Below, piece after piece: positions 8,683-17,803 of a stretch of 64,000 bases of DNA. The stretch comes from Variovorax ginsengisoli (GTDB taxonomy: Bacteria; Pseudomonadota; Gammaproteobacteria; Burkholderiales; Burkholderiaceae_C). Position 1 is the first letter of the stretch; every line of letters begins with the position of its first letter. Where the stretch lies: positions 62,001 through 126,000 of the forward strand of contig NZ_JAUSRO010000009.1 in assembly GCF_030811835.1 (NCBI RefSeq), given 5' to 3'. Below the pieces are notes generated by a model. It had not been told where the DNA came from. It made no database searches and worked only from the letters and a program-made list of their open reading frames with translations. A program made the position numbers and the translations under genes.

Positions 8683-8880
8683 ACGACGAACCGCTGTGTG
8701 GCTGGACCGTGCGACACCCGGCCACGCAGGTCGGAGCACGCACCGTGCGGTGCCGTTGACGTGAAGGTACTTCGTCGAAAGCATCGAGCGAATCGATCCT
8801 GCATTGCGGGCGATCGTGCAGTTCGATGCGGTCGCAGTGCCAGCTGTGAAGCTCCAATAGGTTGTATCCGGTGTTCATCC

Positions 8881-8922
8881 GGATTGGGTTTGAGAGCCTG
8901 GAAGTTGCCAAACACCCAATCC
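8881..8922. repeat. Inverted repeat at the left edge of an IS481 remnant
   Basis: GGATTGGGTTTG at 8881-8892 pairs with CAAACACCCAATCC at 8909-8922, allowing small bulges, across a roughly 16-base loop. It lies about 20 bp before the truncated IS481 transposase reading frame, so it may be part of the element's left end. I cannot identify a matching right end. Confidence 0.4.
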
Positions 8923-8941
8923 ACTCAGGACGCCCAACGGG

Positions 8942-9168
8942 ATGAGCATCCACAAGCATGCCCGACTTACCTTTGCCCGCCGACTCGAAATGGTCAAGCA
9001 GATGATTCTGGAAGGCTTGGATGCCGTGCAAGCCGCAGCCGCGCACGGGAGCTTCATGCGGCCCTGTCAACCGCAGACCAACGGCAAGGCCGAGAGATTC
9101 ATCCAGTCGGCGTTGCGCGAATGGGCCTACGGCTGGACCTACCAGAACTCAGCCCATCGAGCCGATGC
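8942..9168 (+). pseudogene. Internally deleted IS481-family transposase
   Basis: The first about 36 residues (MSIHKHARLTFARRLEMV and on) match the helix-turn-helix N-terminus of IS481-family transposases. The next residues jump directly to the catalytic C-terminal motif CQPQTNGKAERFIQSALREW, so several hundred bases of the core domain are missing in frame. After YQNSAHR the family resemblance stops and the sequence runs into an unrelated remnant. The element cannot transpose itself. It marks a site of past insertion and deletion. Confidence 0.75.
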
Positions 9169-9285
9169 CCCGGCGAGCTGGCAGCAGTGCTCGGCGGCCT
9201 GTTCACGCGGATGTACGGGCTGTCGCCGGCGCAGCTGGACCATGTCTTATGCGGTGTCGCGCCCAAGGATCTGGCGCTGATCTAG
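9166..9285 (+). pseudogene. Short C-terminal remnant, possibly of a type IIG/Eco57I-like methyltransferase
   Basis: In the frame after the IS481 fragment the translation reads GELAAVLGGLFTRMYGLSPA then QLDHVL and stops at 9285. The GLFTRMYGLSPAQLDHVL part resembles the LFARLYGLTRDELRYIL pattern near the end of large Eco57I/PglX-type methylases. Only about 37 residues remain, so the assignment is tentative. Confidence 0.3.
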
Positions 9286-9314
9286 CGCTCGGCGCGAGCG
9301 TCTTCGCAACCGCT

Positions 9315-10475
9315 CTACCAGCTTCCCGATGCACCGCCGCCGCTGCTCGACCCACCACCGCCGGACGAGTCGCTGCTGCTGGACGACGAACTGCTGCTCG
9401 ATGAACTGCTCGACGAGTCATCGTCGTCGTCGCTGCTGTCGCCACCGCCATTGCCACCCAGCGAGGCGGCGAAAACGAACAGCATCGACATCGCCCCCGC
9501 AATGGCGATCGGTATCAATTCGCCTCCGGTGGCGTAAGCGACATAGCCCGTGATGCCGAGCACGATCAGCCACTGCACCATGAAGCCGATCCGGCTTCGG
9601 CGATAGGCCGCGCGCATGCCGACGCCGGTGACACCCAGGATCAACGAACCCAAGACAGCAGCAAAGCTACCGCCAATCACAATCAGGAATGCGCTTTCGC
9701 CGTCGCCAACGAGGCGCGACACGCCCCAGATCGCCGCGACGATGACCGCCAGGCCGGCCGTCACGAAGCGCATGGCTCGCCAGCGGTAGCTGCTGCAGCC
9801 GAGCACGGCGACCAACGCGGCCAGGACAGCCCAACCGAACGGTGTCAAGTGCCGTTCCTGCGGCGCATCCTGCGTCGGCGTTCCGGTGGAGATGACAGGC
9901 GATTCGTCACCGACCTCGGCTCCGCCCACCACCGTGCTGCCACCCAGCCGGCCGATCAGCGCATCGACCGCTGCGTCGATGCCTCCGTAGACATCCGACT
10001 GCCGGAAGCGCGGCGCCATCTGCTCGTCGATGATGCGGCCAGCAACGATGTCGGGCACGCGGCTTTCGAGGCCCTGGCCGACTTCGATGCGCATGCGCCG
10101 GTCTTTCAGCGCGACCAGGATCAGCAGGCCGTCGTTGTCCTTCTTCGTGCCCAGTTGCCACTGCGCGAACGCGCGCGTGGCATAGCCCGCGATGTCCTCG
10201 CCACTCGTGGTGGGAACGACCAGCACGGCCACTTGTGGCCCCAAGCGCGCCTGCAGGTCGTCGAGCTTTTCACGCAGTGCCGCCTGTTGCGCGGGCGTCA
10301 GGGCGCCGCTGGTATCGGTCACCAGCGAGCGCATCGGGGGCACGGCGATCAGCGGGCTCGATGTCGACGCGGGTGCAGCGGAGGCGCTCGATCCCAGGCA
10401 GAAAGACAGGCACAGCAGCCACGCGAAGAATCCGAACGGAGTGGCTGCTGCTCGGCGGTGTCGAAGGAAGTGCAT
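9315..10475 (-). CDS. TPM-domain (YgcG-type) membrane protein with a Ser/Gly-rich tail
   Basis: A 386-residue exported membrane protein. Residues 1-33 form a signal peptide. Residues about 45-175 are a TPM domain, with LTPAQQAALREKLDDLQARLGPQVAVLVV, a GTKKDNDGLLILVALKDRRMRIEVGQGLE core, and IIDEQMAPRFR. Four or so hydrophobic segments follow, and the last about 45 residues are a serine run ending in a glycine-rich GGGASGSW tail, typical of YgcG homologues. Some TPM proteins have been linked to phosphatase activity or to membrane-protein or photosystem repair; the role in beta-proteobacteria is not established. It is flanked by IS and gene remnants but appears intact. Confidence 0.85.
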   Translation of the reverse strand: MHFLRHRRAAATPFGFFAWLLCLSFCLGSSASAAPASTSSPLIAVPPMRSLVTDTSGALTPAQQAALREKLDDLQARLGPQVAVLVVPTTSGEDIAGYATRAFAQWQLGTKKDNDGLLILVALKDRRMRIEVGQGLESRVPDIVAGRIIDEQMAPRFRQSDVYGGIDAAVDALIGRLGGSTVVGGAEVGDESPVISTGTPTQDAPQERHLTPFGWAVLAALVAVLGCSSYRWRAMRFVTAGLAVIVAAIWGVSRLVGDGESAFLIVIGGSFAAVLGSLILGVTGVGMRAAYRRSRIGFMVQWLIVLGITGYVAYATGGELIPIAIAGAMSMLFVFAASLGGNGGGDSSDDDDDSSSSSSSSSSSSSSSDSSGGGGSSSGGGASGSW

Positions 10476-10559
10476 GCGCCGATGCTACCGGCCGCCGGGC
10501 AGTCGCATCGACGGCCCCTTACGCAGCGGCGGGTGCGGAGAAGATCGTTTCACCGAGAT

Positions 10560-10745
10560 TGAGCCCAGGTAATACGCCCAGGCGAACAGCTCGACGAAAT
10601 GGGCCAGGTCGAGCACCTCGATGTCCGTCAGGCCGACCGCCTTGAGCGCCTGCACATGCTCGGGCGACAGCGAATCGGGCCGAAGCGTGAGTTCGGCCGA
10701 GAACCGCACGATGGCATTCTCGCGCGCGGTCGTGCCTGTGGTAGA
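10560..10745 (-). pseudogene. Remnant of a carboxymuconolactone-decarboxylase/peroxidase-related protein
   Basis: A short frame reads TARENAIVRFSAELTLRPDS, then LSPEHVQALKAVGLTDIEVLDLAHFVELFAWA. This matches the C-terminal helices of AhpD/carboxymuconolactone-decarboxylase-like peroxidase-related proteins. The N-terminal part with the CxxC active site is gone, replaced upstream by an IstB fragment in another frame. It is a gene scar left by insertion and deletion. Confidence 0.55.
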
Positions 10746-11190
10746 CGAGCTCGTCGAGGATCACCATGTCCGCGTACATCAGCCGATGCGCGATGTGCCC
10801 CTGGTTGCCGCTGGCCTTCTCCTGCTCGACGGCGCCGACCAGTTCGACCGTGGAGAAGAACCTCACACGCCGGTGGTGATGCTCGATGGCCTGCACACCC
10901 AGTGCCGTGGCGATGTGGGTCTTGCCCGTACCCGGGCCACCGACGAACACCACGTTCTGGGCGTCCTCCATGAACCCGCATCGGTGCAGCTGCCGCACCA
11001 AGGCTTCGTTGACCTCGCTGTGCGCGAAGTCGAAGCCTGTGAGGTCCCGGTAGACCGGGAAGCGTGCGAGCTTCAACTGGTACGCCACCGAGCGCACCTC
11101 GCGTTCAGCCGTCTCGGCCTTGAGCAACTGCCAGAGCATTGGCTGTGCGGCTTCGAACGCCGGTGAGCCCTGCTCGGCGAGTTCGGCCAC
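10741..11190 (-). pseudogene. IstB (IS21-family helper ATPase) fragment
   Basis: The translation MLWQLLKAETAEREVRSVAY through GGPGTGKTHIATALGVQAIE and DMVILDEL is the middle of an IS21-family IstB ATPase, with intact Walker A (GGPGTGKTH) and Walker B (VILDEL). It loses homology immediately after ILDELVY, where IstB should continue with GYLPFS and about 80 more residues. The N-terminus is also missing and no IstA gene is present. The fragment is dead. Confidence 0.75.
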
Positions 11191-11198
11191 GGCGTGTG

Positions 11199-11215
11199 AA
11201 AGGATTCGAACCTTC
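11199..11215 (-). other. tRNA T-arm-like sequence (possible attachment-site scar)
   Basis: On the minus strand GAAGG-TTCGAAT-CCTTT folds as a 5-bp T-stem with the invariant TTCGAAT loop, preceded by GGGTGCAACGGGTC. I cannot build acceptor, D or anticodon arms around it, so it is not a working tRNA. A 3' tRNA fragment of this kind is what integrases leave at attachment sites, and it sits in the IS graveyard. Confidence 0.35.
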
Positions 11216-11521
11216 GACCCGTTGCACCCCATGCAAGTAGTCCAAAAGCGGCAGTATTGAAAAACTTTCGAAGTTGCCCTGTGCCCTGAAGGAGTTTCAA
11301 ACACATCCTCATACCGGTCAATCTGGTCACGAGACGAGATTCTGGCAACCATCTGGCAACGGTCAGAAACTGAAAATCTTACGCTGCTATTTTTATAGCA
11401 AACAAATAGTGATTGACGGGGCTTAAAGAGGTAGGCTGTGATGGGCTTGAACCATCGACCATCGACCAATGGATATGAGACAGTCAGTGCATGGACGACA
11501 GCGACGCCCATCGCCTGCACA
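11216..11521. other. Gene-free stretch with small repeats
   Basis: Between the tRNA-like scar and the aldehyde dehydrogenase stop I see no gene. TCTGGCAAC occurs twice (11341-11349 and 11352-11360), and TGCTAT-TTTT-ATAGCA (11385-11400) forms a 6-bp hairpin of a type commonly scattered between Comamonadaceae genes. The composition is more AT-rich than the surroundings. Confidence 0.45.
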
Positions 11522-13114
11522 TCAAGTCACGGCGGCCTGGCTCAGCGCACCGTCGATCAGTCGCCATAGCTTCAGCGGGTTGGCGCTCTGCACGGCCTCG
11601 GGACGCAGCGCATCAGGAATGTCCTGATAGCAGACCGGACGCAAGAAGCGGTCGATGGCGCTGGCGCCCACCGAGGTGTACATGGCGTTCGAGGTCGCAG
11701 GAAAGGGGCCGCCATGCACCATGGCATGGCACACCTCGACGCCGGTCGGAAATCCGTTGGCGAGGATACGTCCGCATTTGCGCTCAAGCACGGGCAGCAG
11801 CGCACGTGCCGCGTCGTGATCCGCTTCGTCCAGCAACAGGGTCGCGGTAAGCTGGCCTTCGAGCATATTGGCAACCTCTGCCAGTTCGTCGATGCTGCGC
11901 GCCTTCACGACGACGGATGCAGGGCCGAACATCTCCGACTGCAGTGCCTCACTCTGTAGCAGATGCTGCGCGTCGGTGACGTAGAGCGCGGCCTGCGCGG
12001 CATTGACCTGATCGCCCGCTTCCTCTCCCAGGCCCACGGGCGGCCCCGCTTCAGCATGCACCCGTGCACGCGCACTCTCATAGGCTGCATGGATGCCGGC
12101 GGTCAGCATCGTCTGTGCGGGCTTGGCGCTCAAGGCCTTGGCCGCAGCGCTCACGAAGCGCTCCAGGTCCGGGCCGTCGATGGCGAGCACCAGCCCGGGG
12201 TTCGTGCAGAACTGTCCAGCACCCAGCGCCAGTGAATCGACGAAGCCTTGCGCCAGCGCTGGCGCGCGCGATGCGAGCGCATGCGGCAACACGAACACCG
12301 GATTGATGCTGCTCATCTCTGCGTAGACCGGTATCGGCTCGCGGCGGGCGTTGGCGATACGCAGCAGTGCAAGGCCGCCCTGGCGCGAGCCGGTGAAACC
12401 CACCGCCTTGATCTCGGGGTGCGCCACCAGTGCTTCGCCGATATCGCGGCCGGCGCCGATCAGAAGCGAGAACACACCTTCGGGCATGCCCTGCTGCTTA
12501 GCGGCCTTCTGAATGGCGCGCCCCACCATCTCGGAAGTGCCCAGATGCGCGCTGTGCGCCTTGACGATGACCGGCGCACCCGCCGCAAGCGCCGCCGCCG
12601 TATCGCCTCCAGCCACGGAGAAGGCCAGAGGAAAGTTGCTCGCACCGAACACCGCGACCGGCCCAAGCGGAATCTTGGCCAGGCGCAGGTCGGAACGCGG
12701 CAGTGGCTGGCGTTGGGGCTGCGCCGGGTCGATGGTGGCGCGCAGGAAATGACCGTCGCGAACGACCTGCGCAAACAGGCGCAATTGTCCCGTGGTGCGG
12801 CCACGCTCGCCCGTCAGCCGCGCGATGGGCAGGCCGCTTTCTGCATGGGCGCGTTCCAGCAACGCATCGCCCAGCGCCATGATCTCGTCGGCAATCGCTT
12901 CGAGGAAGGCTGCACGACGTTCCAGCGGCAGCCCCCGATAGGTGTCGAACGCGCTGGCCGCCAAGGCGGCTGCGCGATCGACATCCGCGCGGCTGCCGAA
13001 GCCGAATGTCGGTTCGGCGATGTCGGCGTTCGACGCCGGGTTGAAGGCTTGCTGCGCGCCGGCAAGGCCACGCACGGCGGCCTGACCGATGAGCATTTCT
13101 CCGGTGATCTGCAT
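11522..13114 (-). CDS. Aldehyde dehydrogenase, alpha-ketoglutarate-semialdehyde type
   Basis: A 530-residue NAD(P)-dependent aldehyde dehydrogenase of the 2,5-dioxovalerate group. The cofactor region [20 protein letters not shown], the general base region [13 protein letters not shown] and the catalytic cysteine in GQFCTNPG are all present. The start at 13114 has a GGAG site and removes a 19-residue extension. Close relatives oxidise alpha-ketoglutarate semialdehyde at the end of pentose, hexarate and hydroxyproline pathways. It is the last gene of a minus-strand operon with an MHS transporter and an iron alcohol dehydrogenase. That combination suits an omega-hydroxy acid converted to semialdehyde and then to the diacid, which is an inference. 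Confidence 0.85.
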   Translation of the reverse strand: MQITGEMLIGQAAVRGLAGAQQAFNPASNADIAEPTFGFGSRADVDRAAALAASAFDTYRGLPLERRAAFLEAIADEIMALGDALLERAHAESGLPIARLTGERGRTTGQLRLFAQVVRDGHFLRATIDPAQPQRQPLPRSDLRLAKIPLGPVAVFGASNFPLAFSVAGGDTAAALAAGAPVIVKAHSAHLGTSEMVGRAIQKAAKQQGMPEGVFSLLIGAGRDIGEALVAHPEIKAVGFTGSRQGGLALLRIANARREPIPVYAEMSSINPVFVLPHALASRAPALAQGFVDSLALGAGQFCTNPGLVLAIDGPDLERFVSAAAKALSAKPAQTMLTAGIHAAYESARARVHAEAGPPVGLGEEAGDQVNAAQAALYVTDAQHLLQSEALQSEMFGPASVVVKARSIDELAEVANMLEGQLTATLLLDEADHDAARALLPVLERKCGRILANGFPTGVEVCHAMVHGGPFPATSNAMYTSVGASAIDRFLRPVCYQDIPDALRPEAVQSANPLKLWRLIDGALSQAAVT

Positions 13115-13232
13115 GGGAAGCTCCGTTGGATGAAAACAAGTTGGGAAACACAATCCGCGCCGCATGGGCATGGCGGGCAGCGGATCGCGATGTCAGGGAT
13201 AAGCGAGACCGCGCATTCGGTGCAGCGGCGTA

Positions 13233-14564
13233 TCAATCGTCCAGCGGCAGGCCGCTGCGATCCTTCGCCACGCCGACGGCCACGATGGACACCAGCGCGC
13301 ACGCACCGAGGAAGATCACCACGGGCACATAGCTGCCGCTGAAGTAGGCGATCAGCGCCGTGGCGATCAATGGCATCGGGCCGCCGACCAGCGCCGCGCC
13401 GATCTGGTAGCCCAGCGACATGCCGGTGTAGCGGATGGCCGGCGGGAATGCCTCGGCCAGCAGCGTGCCGATCATGGCGCCGTAGCTGGCCCAGATGACG
13501 CCCAGGCCCACACCCACCGCCAGTGCCGCGGCCCAGACGGACTTCTGATCCAGCAGCCAGAAATACGGGAAGATCCACAGCAGGAAGGCCACGCTGCCGC
13601 CGATGAACACGTTCTTGCGCCCGATCCGGTCCGATAAATACCCGAAGAACAGCATGCACGGGAAGGCGAGGAGCGCACACGCAAGCACGATGTTGAGAAT
13701 CGTCGAGCGCGCGAATCCGTGGTCCATCATGTAGGAGACGGTAAATGTGGCATAGAGGAAGAAGGTCGAGGTCTCGACGGCCTTGGCGCCGATGGCGATC
13801 AGCACTTCGCGCCAGTGATGCTGCAGCGTTTCCTTGAGCGGAATGGGGGCACTGCTGCGCGTGGCCTGGATCTTCTTGAACGAAGGCGTCTCGCCCACGG
13901 CATTGCGGATCCACATGCCGACCATGACCAGCACAATCGAACCCACGAACGGGATGCGCCATCCCCACGAGAGGAACACTTCCTCGCTCATGCTCGCGCT
14001 CAGCAGCGAGGTGATGATGTTGCCCAGCGCAAGGCCCAGCACGGCCCCAGTCTGCGGTACGGCGCCGTAGAAGCCGCGCTTGTGGCGCGGCGAGTACTCC
14101 ACCGCCAGCAGCACGCCGCCGCCCCATTCGCCACCCAGTGCCAGACCCTGCATCAGGCGCAGCCCGATCAGCAGGAGGGGGGCGAACATACCGATCTGCG
14201 CATAGTTGGGCAGCAGCCCCATCAGCACAGTCGACACGCCCATCATCGAAAGCGTCATGGCCAGCGTCTTCTTGCGCCCGATGCGGTCTCCGATGTGCGA
14301 GAAGATGACGCCGCCGATCGGCCGGATCAGGAATGCCAGCGCAAACGTGGCCAAGGCCATCATCTGACTCATCAGCGCGTTGCCGCTGGGGAAGAACTGT
14401 TTCGCAAAGATGATGGATGACATCGTCCCATAGAGGAAATAGTCATACCACTCGATGGTGCTACCGACGGCACTGCCGATCAGCGCACGCCTGCGCTCGG
14501 CGTCGGGGACCAGGATGTCCTTGTCGGCTGCTGCGCCTGGATGGTTGAGAAAAGTACTGCTCAT
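13233..14564 (-). CDS. MFS transporter, metabolite:H+ symporter (MHS) family
   Basis: A 443-residue twelve-span carrier of the major facilitator superfamily. MHS hallmarks are visible: GSAVGSTIEWYDYFLYGTMSS at the first span, RPIGGVIFSHIGDRIGRKK in the loop after span 2, and RLMQGLALGGEWGG in span 4. MHS carriers import organic acids such as citrate, ketoglutarate, shikimate or proline with protons. Its place between an alcohol dehydrogenase and an aldehyde dehydrogenase suggests it imports their substrate acid. Confidence 0.9.
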   Translation of the reverse strand: MSSTFLNHPGAAADKDILVPDAERRRALIGSAVGSTIEWYDYFLYGTMSSIIFAKQFFPSGNALMSQMMALATFALAFLIRPIGGVIFSHIGDRIGRKKTLAMTLSMMGVSTVLMGLLPNYAQIGMFAPLLLIGLRLMQGLALGGEWGGGVLLAVEYSPRHKRGFYGAVPQTGAVLGLALGNIITSLLSASMSEEVFLSWGWRIPFVGSIVLVMVGMWIRNAVGETPSFKKIQATRSSAPIPLKETLQHHWREVLIAIGAKAVETSTFFLYATFTVSYMMDHGFARSTILNIVLACALLAFPCMLFFGYLSDRIGRKNVFIGGSVAFLLWIFPYFWLLDQKSVWAAALAVGVGLGVIWASYGAMIGTLLAEAFPPAIRYTGMSLGYQIGAALVGGPMPLIATALIAYFSGSYVPVVIFLGACALVSIVAVGVAKDRSGLPLDD

Positions 14565-14671
14565 GTCTCCGCCGTTGTTTTGGGTTGCTGCTGTTCATCA
14601 GTCGAAAAAAAGCCCGCCGAATGCATCGGTGGGCACGCAGGTGCTGTCACCCGTGTGGATCGCGGTCTCGG

Positions 14672-15808
14672 TCACATGGACTGCCGCAACATCTCCATGT
14701 AGTCTGCGGCGCTGGCTTCACGCGGGTTGGTGCGGTGGCTGTGATCGGCCAGTGCGCCTTGGACGACGCGCTCGGACATGTCCTCGGACACGCCCAATTC
14801 GCGCAGGCCCGTCGGCAGGTTGAGGGCACGCGATTTGGCAACCAGCGCCTCCTCCAGCGAGACGTCTTCGGCCAGCCCCATTGCCTGGGACAAGCGTGCA
14901 ATCTTGTTTTCGCCCGCGACGGACGCCGCGCCGCGGTTGAAGCGGATCACCGCCGGCAGCAGGATCGCGTTCAGCGTGCCGTGATGCAGCCTGGGATTGA
15001 TGCCGCCCAGCGAATGGCTCAGGCTGTGCACGCAACCCAACCCCTTCTGGAATGCCAATGCGCCCTGCAGTGACGCGCTCATCATGTTCAGGCGCGCTTC
15101 CATATCGGACGGGTGGGCGACGGCCACTTCGATGTGACGCCATGCGCGCCACAAACCATCGAGCGCGATGCCGTCCGCGGGCGGATTGAACGCCGGTGCC
15201 AGGAAGGTCTCGATGCAATGCGCGACTGCATCCATGCCCGTGGCGGCAGTCAACCCGGCCGGAAGACCCAGCGTGAGCTCCGGGTCACAGATGGCGACCT
15301 TGGGGATCACATGCGGCGAGATGATGCCGACCTTGCGCCCATCGTCGAGGATGATGATCGCGCCTCGCCCGACTTCGCTGCCCGTGCCAGCCGTGGTCGG
15401 GACGGCGATGATGGGAAGCGTCGCGGCGGTGATCTTGAGTGCGCCGCCTTCGATCAGGGCGAACTGACGCAGCGGGCCTTCGTGGCGCGCAGCCACGGCC
15501 ACGGCCTTGGCAAGGTCCAGCGACGAACCGCCGCCGACGGCCACAATGCCATCGCAGCCTGCGGCCTGCAGGGTTTGGACGCCGGCGCGCACTGCCGATT
15601 CGGACGGATTGGGTGGCGTTCCGTCGAACACATCCAATCCTGGGCGTTCGAGCGCCGTCACCACCTGATCGATGATGCCGACGGCTCTCACACCCTTGTC
15701 GGTCACGATCAAAGGTTTTGTAATACCCAGATTGCCGCAAACTTCTTTCAGCTCCCTCAGCGAGCCCGCGCCGAAGCGGATCTCGGTCACGTAATTGATC
15801 AATGCCAT
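14672..15808 (-). CDS. Iron-containing alcohol dehydrogenase
   Basis: A 378-residue group III (Fe-dependent) alcohol dehydrogenase. The NAD-binding stretch VAVGGGSSLDLAKAVAV is at about residues 87-103. The C-terminal domain carries the metal motif MDAVAHCIETFLAPAFNP and KGLGCVHSLSHSLGGI with the iron-binding histidines. The start at 15808 (MALINYVTEIRFG) is the family's normal N-terminus; a longer start at 15853 is unlikely. It is the first gene of the operon, divergent from a LysR gene 110 bp away. It probably interconverts an omega-hydroxy acid and its semialdehyde. Confidence 0.85.
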   Translation of the reverse strand: MALINYVTEIRFGAGSLRELKEVCGNLGITKPLIVTDKGVRAVGIIDQVVTALERPGLDVFDGTPPNPSESAVRAGVQTLQAAGCDGIVAVGGGSSLDLAKAVAVAARHEGPLRQFALIEGGALKITAATLPIIAVPTTAGTGSEVGRGAIIILDDGRKVGIISPHVIPKVAICDPELTLGLPAGLTAATGMDAVAHCIETFLAPAFNPPADGIALDGLWRAWRHIEVAVAHPSDMEARLNMMSASLQGALAFQKGLGCVHSLSHSLGGINPRLHHGTLNAILLPAVIRFNRGAASVAGENKIARLSQAMGLAEDVSLEEALVAKSRALNLPTGLRELGVSEDMSERVVQGALADHSHRTNPREASAADYMEMLRQSM

Positions 15809-15918
15809 TTTTGCCTTTTTTGCGAGCACCTCACTTGCGTGAGCAGGCCGCAAGTCTAGGAACGGAAGGCGCCTGTGTACACTGACGGCTTTCCATACTG
15901 ATATAGCCTTTATTCATA

Positions 15919-16851
15919 GTGAGCGACACTCTCAGTCTGAATTCCGTGATGTCGCGCCTGCACGCCAAGCAGCTTCGATTGCTCATCGCGATCGAAGAGA
16001 GCGGCTCCCTGCTGGGTGCCGCCGACAAGGTGGGCTTGACGCAGCCGGGCGCCAGCAAGGCGCTGCGCGAACTCGAGGTGACCTTGAAGGTGGCGCTGTT
16101 CAAGCGCACCAACCGCGGGTTGATCCCGACCGAGGCCGGCTACTGCGCATTGCGGTTTGCCCGGCTCATCCAGTCGGACATCGACAACCTGCGCTTCGAG
16201 CTCGAAGCCATTGCCAGCGGCGCGGGTGGACATCTGGCGCTCGGCACCATCATGGGCGCCGCGCCGCTGCTGTCCGATGCGGTGTCCAGTCTGCTCGAGC
16301 GGCAACCGCACATGTCGGTGGAAATCGTGGAAGACACGAGCGAAACGCTGCTCGGCCTGATTGAGCGCGGAAGGCTCGACGCGGCGATCTGCCGCTCGTC
16401 CGTGGGCCGCAACCCGGGCGTCTATGAATCCCTGTTCGTAAAGGACGAGACGCTTGCGGCGATCGCCAACGTGGGTCACCCGGCCATGTCCGCCAAGGCG
16501 GTGGAACTTCGGGCGCTGCAGGACAGCCGCTGGGTGGTCTACCGCGCACAGATGCCGATGCGCAGGCTGCTGGAGCGCGAGTTCCACGAAGCGCAACTCC
16601 GCTTTCCGCAGCACCTCATCGAAACGACGTCGGCACTGACCACGCTCGCCATGCTCAGACGCAACACCAATTTGGTGGCATTGGTCTCCGATGACGTGGC
16701 CAACTACTTTTCACGCAATGGCCTCGTCGGAATCCTTGCCCTCACGCTCAAGTCACGCAGCGAGCCTTACGAGCTGGTGATGAGAAAGGGCGCGCCGAAA
16801 AGCCCGGCATTGATGCTGCTGATGGAGGTGCTGAAGCTGCGTGCCAGCTAG
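15919..16851 (+). CDS. LysR-family transcriptional regulator (divergent from the alcohol dehydrogenase operon)
   Basis: A 310-residue LysR-type regulator with an N-terminal winged helix (LRLLIAIEESGSLLGAADKV, GLTQPGASKALRELE) and a C-terminal inducer-binding domain. The start at 15919 is GTG; an ATG ten codons later at 15949 is the alternative. It is divergent from the Fe-ADH/MHS/ALDH operon, the classical arrangement for an activator of that operon responding to its substrate. It ends 29 bp before the convergent nitroreductase gene. Confidence 0.88.
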   Translation: MSDTLSLNSVMSRLHAKQLRLLIAIEESGSLLGAADKVGLTQPGASKALRELEVTLKVALFKRTNRGLIPTEAGYCALRFARLIQSDIDNLRFELEAIASGAGGHLALGTIMGAAPLLSDAVSSLLERQPHMSVEIVEDTSETLLGLIERGRLDAAICRSSVGRNPGVYESLFVKDETLAAIANVGHPAMSAKAVELRALQDSRWVVYRAQMPMRRLLEREFHEAQLRFPQHLIETTSALTTLAMLRRNTNLVALVSDDVANYFSRNGLVGILALTLKSRSEPYELVMRKGAPKSPALMLLMEVLKLRAS

Positions 16852-16880
16852 CGAGGGGCCAGGCCCGCCCTGTTGCCCCC

Positions 16881-17588
16881 TCAGACTTCAGTGACGAACT
16901 GATCGATCGGACGGCGGACCTTCTCCAGGTGAACCAGCCAATCGCCGCTGGCGTCCCGGTAGCCCAGCGGCAGGATGGCCACGCTGCGCAGGCCACGCGC
17001 CCGCAGGTCGAGGATCTGGTCGAGCGCGGCCGGATCGAAGCCTTCCATGGGCACGCTGTCGACCTCTTCGTACGCTGCGGCGACCAGGGCGGCGCCCAAG
17101 CCGATGTACGCCTGCCTGGCCGCGTGCGCAAAATTGACCTCGGCGTCACGCTGCGGATAGCTGTTGAGCAACATGGCGCGGTAGTTTTCCCAACCTTCGT
17201 TCTTGAAACCGCGGACCTTGTTGGTCAGGTCGAACATCGCGTTGATGCGGTCGGCCGTGTAGTTGTCCCAGGCGGCAAAGACCAGCAGATGCGAGCCGTC
17301 AGTCACCTGCGCCTGGTTCCAGGCGATGGCCTTGATCTTCTCGCGCACCGCGTCGTTGGTGACGACAAAGATCTCGAAGGGCTGCAACCCGCTCGATGTA
17401 GGCGCCAGACGCGCTGCTTCGACGATGCGTTGCACCTTGTCGGCTGCGACCTTGCGCGTGGCGTCCATCTTCTTGGTCGCATAGCGCCATTTCAGGCGCG
17501 CCAGGAGGCCTTGTGCGTTGGTCTCGTGCCCCGGCGCTTGCGAATCTGCGGAAGCGGGGGCGTTGGGCGAGGTGGTCGTGCTGGACAT
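16881..17588 (-). CDS. Nitroreductase-family flavoprotein
   Basis: A 235-residue FMN-dependent oxidoreductase of the nitroreductase fold. The N-terminal LKWRYATKKMD, the RLAPTSSGLQPFEIFVV flavin region and the C-terminal GYRDASGDWLVHLEKVR match the NfsB/YdgI-like branch. The start at 17588 excludes a cysteine-rich upstream extension with no homology. Residues 1-25 are polar and low in complexity. Such enzymes reduce nitro compounds, quinones or enals with NAD(P)H. Nothing nearby identifies a physiological substrate. Confidence 0.85.
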   Translation of the reverse strand: MSSTTTSPNAPASADSQAPGHETNAQGLLARLKWRYATKKMDATRKVAADKVQRIVEAARLAPTSSGLQPFEIFVVTNDAVREKIKAIAWNQAQVTDGSHLLVFAAWDNYTADRINAMFDLTNKVRGFKNEGWENYRAMLLNSYPQRDAEVNFAHAARQAYIGLGAALVAAAYEEVDSVPMEGFDPAALDQILDLRARGLRSVAILPLGYRDASGDWLVHLEKVRRPIDQFVTEV

Positions 17589-17803
17589 GGTAGGTTCCGA
17601 AACAAAGGTATTCCAAATTATCGAGCTTTCGGCACCACGGCTGGGCGTGTCGCCGCACCACTGCGTTTCGAAGGCGGGAACAATCGCCCCACCTTGGCAG
17701 CGAGCGCACGTTGGCGACCGGGGGGCGTGACAGACCCCGTCAGAATCCCTGCTTGCCACTGCATCCTTCTACCAGCTGAGAACGATCGAGAGCCTCAAGT
17801 CCC

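Noticed and set aside
11190..11260. Complete tRNA gene
   Set aside because: Only the T-arm and a short upstream piece fit; no acceptor, D or anticodon arm could be formed.
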